Of a stretch of 64,000 nt of DNA, positions 59,421-64,000 are shown piece after piece. The first letter of the stretch is position 1. Each line of letters begins with the position of its first letter. Source of the DNA: Lepeophtheirus salmonis (Eukaryota; Arthropoda; Copepoda; Siphonostomatoida; Caligidae); assembly GCF_016086655.4 (NCBI RefSeq), contig NC_052141.2:5642001-5706000 (forward strand). The letters run 5' to 3'. The notes beneath the pieces are model-generated. The model made no database searches. It was not told the origin of the DNA and was given only the letters and a program-made list of their open reading frames with translations. Made by a program: the position numbers and the translations under genes.

Positions 59421-61554
59421 CTTTTACATGTTAACATATTAAATCCGTTTGACCAAATTAGTTTGGTCCAACAGAAAGTAGCCCTCTCTCAGAGTGGTCC
59501 ATAATTTCCAGATCAAAATACAGTATTAGTGAGTATATCAGTTTTGTTCGTCATATATGGTCAATACTAAAGCAAGTTAGACGGTTGATTTTATTAAAAT
59601 GGAGTGTGTATTACATTTTTATTCTTATGCCACGAATCCTTCTCAATTTCTAGCCACAAATCAGTCTTATTAACCATTTGTAAGCACAATAACTTGGAAT
59701 TAAAGTAGTCAATACTAGTTGTCACTCAATGAGAAAATGACGGATTTTATGATTGAAAGGGGCCGTATCGAAGCTTATATAAGTCTCTTATATCACAACA
59801 TGGTTCTAAGCTAGAGATGTCCAGGCTTTTAATATAATTGTGTGCCTTGACACTTGAAACATTTTAATGGATCATATAACCCATAAAATTAAATTTCACA
59901 AAAATGGCTTCATAAAAACAAAACTATTAAATAACTATTTTTTTCTAATTTAGGCTAAATATTAAAAAAAAGACCTAATCTAATTTTTCAATGGCAAACT
60001 ACTTAAAAAAGGCCAATCTGGCCACCCTGTTCTGGGGAGTATTAACGATTTTTGCTGTAATTCTTTTTTTTTAAAGAAAAAAAATCATTAAAAAAAATTT
60101 CTTTGCCTATATTTTCTTTGTAACTTTTTTTTACCCAGAGCAATTTTTTTCAAAAATTACTTTATTTGGAGAGTATTATGTACGCATATTACAAAATGCT
60201 TATTGACAGAGATAAAAAAACTTGCATAAGGCGTGTGCAAAAGTCTAGAAGGGTTTTGGGGATTTCCATAGAAATGCTGGATTTTATTACTTAAACGGGA
60301 AAAAAATAAATTTGACGTCATTAATATTTAAGGTACATAAATTTTGAATCCTTCACCCAATTAATAAAAAATTAAAATTCTCTGCTTCGTTTAATCGTAT
60401 CATTTGTGAGAAAATAAATACTCTCCAGAGAGTCTTCAAAATAATAGATGGAGTGTAATAGATCAAACAACAGGTATAATGGACGTTAACACATTTATTT
60501 ACCTAGTATTTTGTAAAGTTTGCAATCAATTTGTTTATGTAAGTTAGATAAATTTTAATCCGACCTGAGAACCTTCATCACTCTTTATTACTACGAAATA
60601 TGAAAGTACTTTATTTAAATTTTAACCTCCTTCTTTTTTTTCAATAATTATCCTATATTTATTGAAGATTCTAGGTATTTAAATTCATCATATTTTGCAC
60701 AATACTATACTCAGTGATTCCTGAAAATGTCATTAAATTCTCTTGATGTTTAAGGAAGTTGTGTTCTTTTATTGAAATATCATATTTGATCATTCAATGC
60801 CCACATTTTGTACAGGTTTGTTCTAAACTAAAATATCTTAAAACATCCCAGGAATTTGAAATATAAGCCTATAATTGACTCAAATATGTTTATGAAATAT
60901 TAGACTATATGTTTGTTAAAAAAAATGATTGTGTTTGTTCAAGATTGTTCTTTTGTTGACACACCGCATATTGTATGTATATCGTATTGAAATCCCTACA
61001 TATCCTTGTTATCTATCCAGTCCTTTATATCATAAATCTACAAAAGGAATCCTTGGGCGTCTTTTCAGTTACTTTAAGTGTATATATATATATTCTTTTC
61101 CAAAAATACGTGAGAATATATGGGTTATTATTACGTGCTTAGCCCATGGTCTTAAATGATTTATGGAGCATTAGCCCTTAGAAAAAAAAAAAAGATAAAA
61201 TTAAGTTAAAAGATATGGAGTTAAAAATAGTAGTGTATTATATTGAGATCTATTGGCTATAGTTTTAAGTTTTGTATTTTTATACATACATACAATATAC
61301 GAGTCTATTTAAGGAAAAATCTTTTTAATTTGACAATTTTTTTGCTGAATTGTGGTGAGAGAGGTGGAAAAAAGAAGAAGACGGAGAAAATTGATGTTGC
61401 TGCTATTTTCAGTCAACTTCCCACGGATTCTCAACGCATATCTATCCATCTACCTGCTGACCCCTCCATTAAGCGAGAAGGAGGGGGGAGTGTACACATA
61501 TTATGATCTATCATCGTGGTGTGGGAAAAAAACACCCCAATGTAAAGACACACA
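59421..61554. other. Gene-free stretch
   Basis: A+T-rich; no gene or clear repeat seen apart from a perfect TGACGTCA at 60313. Confidence 0.45.
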
Positions 61555-61670
61555 TAGAAATGTATACTTTTTGGAGGTTCAACATAACGAGTGTGACTAT
61601 TTATGGACCCTGAGGAGGTGCAGGGGGGGGGGGAATGAGGAATAATAAAAATCATCAACAAATTAACAAC
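61555..61670 (+). repeat. Direct repeat flanking mariner cluster (left)
   Basis: Shares GTATACTTTTTGGAG, TTCAACATAA, TATTTATGGAC, AGGAGGTGCAGGGGG and ATCAACAAATTAACAA with 63590-63705. The pair brackets the family A and mariner block. Confidence 0.7.
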
Positions 61671-61726
61671 TAGATTTACAGGGTGGGGATTTTTAATCCG
61701 GAACAAGTTCAAATACCTTGGTAACC

Positions 61727-62092
61727 CTCAGCAGGGCATTCCGCAGGATATATATATTTTTTTTTTGTTTTGAAAAAAATTCCAAAAATTTACAAATTTT
61801 TTGGAAAAAATTTGGAAAACTAAATTTTTCTGAAAAAGCTTTTTTTTTTTGGAAAAAATATTGAAAAATCCAAAGCTATTGTCAACAAAATACATTTTTT
61901 AGAAAAAAGTTCAAAAATTCACACCCATTCATAAAAAAATTCAAGAATACATAGCTAGCCTTACTAAATAAAAAATTTTTACAAAAGAAATCAAAAATCT
62001 ACAGCTGTTCACAAAAAAAAAAAAACTTTTTCGAAAAACATTCCTTAATTTTTGGAGGGGATGGCTATAGCCCCTTCAAGCCCGCCCCAAGG
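61727..62092 (+). repeat. Family A repeat
   Basis: Left rim CAGGGCATTCCGCAGG and right inner rim CCTTAATTTTTGGAGGGG, GGCTATAGCCCC, then CCCGCCCC. This is one of the few copies with both ends visible. Confidence 0.75.
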
Positions 62093-62094
62093 CC

Positions 62095-62520
62095 TTGCTC
62101 ACATCTATGTCTATGAAAGTGTGCTCATCAGATTCAACCTATAAAACTTTATTAGTAAAAAAACAAAGTCCTTGTGTCGTCCTCTAAGTACGAAGGCCGC
62201 GTGGCCCTTATTGTGTACATCTGTGCCAGGCGAACGCCTCTACGAGATAATTTAGTTTACGAAGCTTCCAAATCAACCTTTTCTGATGTTGTCAAGGCTT
62301 GCAATGATACAAATTAGTTGGGAACACCTGTAGGGAAGACTCCTGACCTTTTTAAGTACAAAAAAACCAAAGAAAGTACTTCAGACTTCCTGAAGCAAAA
62401 GGTCTAAAAGGAAAAATGTGGCCTCCTATCTACCTGGGTCTGAGCCCCTGGACTACTATGTGTGGGATTGGTTAGAGAGAGAGTCTAAAAGCGTGTACAT
62501 AACACGGTAGACTCCTTGCA
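62095..62520 (+). mobile_element. Decayed mariner, N-terminus joined to C-terminal motif
   Basis: It has the same leader and start as 37760-38110, then jumps (near 62410) to LSP..LDYYVWDWLERESKSV, the conserved PDLNPxDY stretch. The catalytic middle is deleted. Confidence 0.7.
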
Positions 62521-62649
62521 GCTTCCATTCTCTGGGTAATGGTCACGATGCACATCATCAATCATCCTGTCATCATTGCTCTGAGCCTGTGCCAGGTTCA
62601 AAACAAGGATGGTGGGCTTGGTTTTTGAGTTATTGACTTCACTCTGGAC

Positions 62650-63330
62650 CGTTACATGTAACAACAAAAGATTTGAGCTGAGACTAACTTACATTAATAG
62701 ACCAATCCAGACGTTCTAAAGATCTCTCTGACCTAGGGTATCACCTTATGAAGCGAAATCTCCAATTACTCCTTTGTACTGAGCATAATGCGCTGTAATC
62801 CAGTGGATTCAGATCTGATGATTAGGACGCCAGGTGGTTTTGTTCCAGAGTTTATAGTTGTCTCTCAAACAACCCTGGACAATCTTGTTGTGACTCTGGG
62901 TCGGAGTTTTCAGAGCCTCTGAAACGCATGAGGAGGAATGACGTGGCTTTCGGAGCTAACCAACCCAAACACCTCAGGCTGCATTGCTGTTGCCTCAAAT
63001 TCCCTCCTATCCTTGCAAACGAAGTCTCACTGAGTTCAAGAGTTGTCACTCTGGGCAAAGATTCCTAGGAGGACTCCGTTGCTTTTCCAAAAATTTAGGA
63101 CAACGAATTCATCAATTGGTTTGAACAAGCCATCTAACAATAAGTAATCAGCTGCCCGTGTTGGCTCAAGAGTGCGTGTCAAAGTAGTGGCAATGATAAT
63201 TTGCTCATCTTATACTTGAACATTTTCTTTGATTACCATTCCTGGGGGCTTCTTCAATATTAGACGCTCCGTGACACAGTAGAAGGTTGTTGTCAATCAG
63301 CTATATTTGTCCGTAATAGAGAGACATTTC
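62650..63330 (-). mobile_element. Decayed mariner, central and C-terminal part
   Basis: Minus strand: EVFGLVSSESHVIPPHAF, then after shifts TLEQNHLAS-stop-SSDLNPLDYSALCSVQ. The order fits the mariner core from the MVFGLV motif to SPDLNPLDYS. Head-on to the preceding plus-strand copy. Confidence 0.7.
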
Positions 63331-63589
63331 GGCGGGTAAACAAGTTTGCAAATTTTCACTTTTGTTGTTCTTGCGACATGATAATAAACTCTAGTGTTTT
63401 GAATTCAACGTAAACAGAAAGACGAGACTCAGGGCTCTCTGTAGAAAAATAAAAAAATACGCTGCTGAGTTAATAAATCTAAAAAAAATGTCTCAATACT
63501 TTTACATTGTCTGGGATGTTCTTAATTTTGCATGTTTTACGCAATGGTCATTTGAAATGTAAAAAAATATATAGATACAATGTAATGTA

Positions 63590-63705
63590 TACGTTTTGGA
63601 GTTTTCAACATAAGGAGTAATATTATTTATGGACACTCAGGAGGTGGTGCAGGGGGAAGGAGGGGGGTTGAGTAGGAATAATGATCAACAAATTAACAAA
63701 CACAT
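63590..63705 (+). repeat. Direct repeat flanking mariner cluster (right)
   Basis: Partner of 61555-61670, with the same order of blocks and small indels. Confidence 0.7.
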
Positions 63706-64000
63706 ATGTGTACTTACTGTGACCTGAGAGCTCAGGAAATCTTTCCAAGTTGTGCTGTTTATTTCCTGTTTGTTTTTTCTCACTCATCGTTCTGATTAAA
63801 TACTCAAAAAAATCGGGAGGGAACTGTGGAAATAACAACACCCACTCTTTTAGGTACAACCATAGTGGTTCATACTTCCTAAGGGATCTACCCCCCTCCC
63901 TTTTACCTACTTCATAACTCCGTACCTTAAAAATATTTGTCTATTTTTGATTCCTTGGAGTTTTCTCTGGGTGATTTTTTAGGGTTTATTGTCATCCGTA
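63706..64000. other. Window end, no gene seen
   Basis: No coding or repeat feature recognised. Confidence 0.4.

Overview
This is a eukaryotic, strongly A+T-rich window, most likely from a copepod crustacean and plausibly a caligid sea louse. That placement is inference. It rests on animal-type orthologues, mostly very short introns (about 50-96 nt), and a dense load of decayed mariner transposons. No species can be proven from the sequence alone.

The left 28 kb holds seven housekeeping genes, rebuilt here exon by exon. On the minus strand are MLH1 (2696-491; mismatch repair and crossover resolution) and TRIP13/Pch2 (4278-2917; AAA+ remodeller of HORMA proteins), co-directional and 220 bp apart. 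On the plus strand are GAPVD1/RME-6 (8570-16056; RasGAP plus VPS9 Rab5 exchange factor), ALG13 (17865-18407) and RFT1 (18435-20024). ALG13 and RFT1 act in the same dolichol-oligosaccharide pathway and are only 27 nt apart. WDSUB1 (21484-24664) follows and encodes two tandem seven-bladed WD40 propellers before its SAM and U-box domains. CPSF2/CPSF-100 (28164-25063) runs on the minus strand, tail to tail with WDSUB1. GAPVD1 and WDSUB1 each carry a single-base frame break inside a six-base homopolymer.

The right 36 kb (28.2-64 kb) is repeat territory. It contains about nine decayed mariner copies, one small internally deleted mariner with both terminal inverted repeats (42483-42865), a P-element/THAP-like fragment, a second degenerate TE-protein fragment, and four dispersed repeat families. 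Family A has ends like GGGGCGTCCGCAGG around an AAATTT-rich repetitive core. Family B has inverted GACCG motifs. Family C is a 0.3-0.7 kb dispersed repeat also found in GAPVD1 and CPSF2 introns. Family D has an internal ~106-bp tandem array. A 1.85-kb fold-back structure lies at 53.0-54.9 kb. The only credible non-TE coding piece found there is an unannotated minus-strand exon at 45272-44919, which reads like a signal peptide followed by a short acidic protein.
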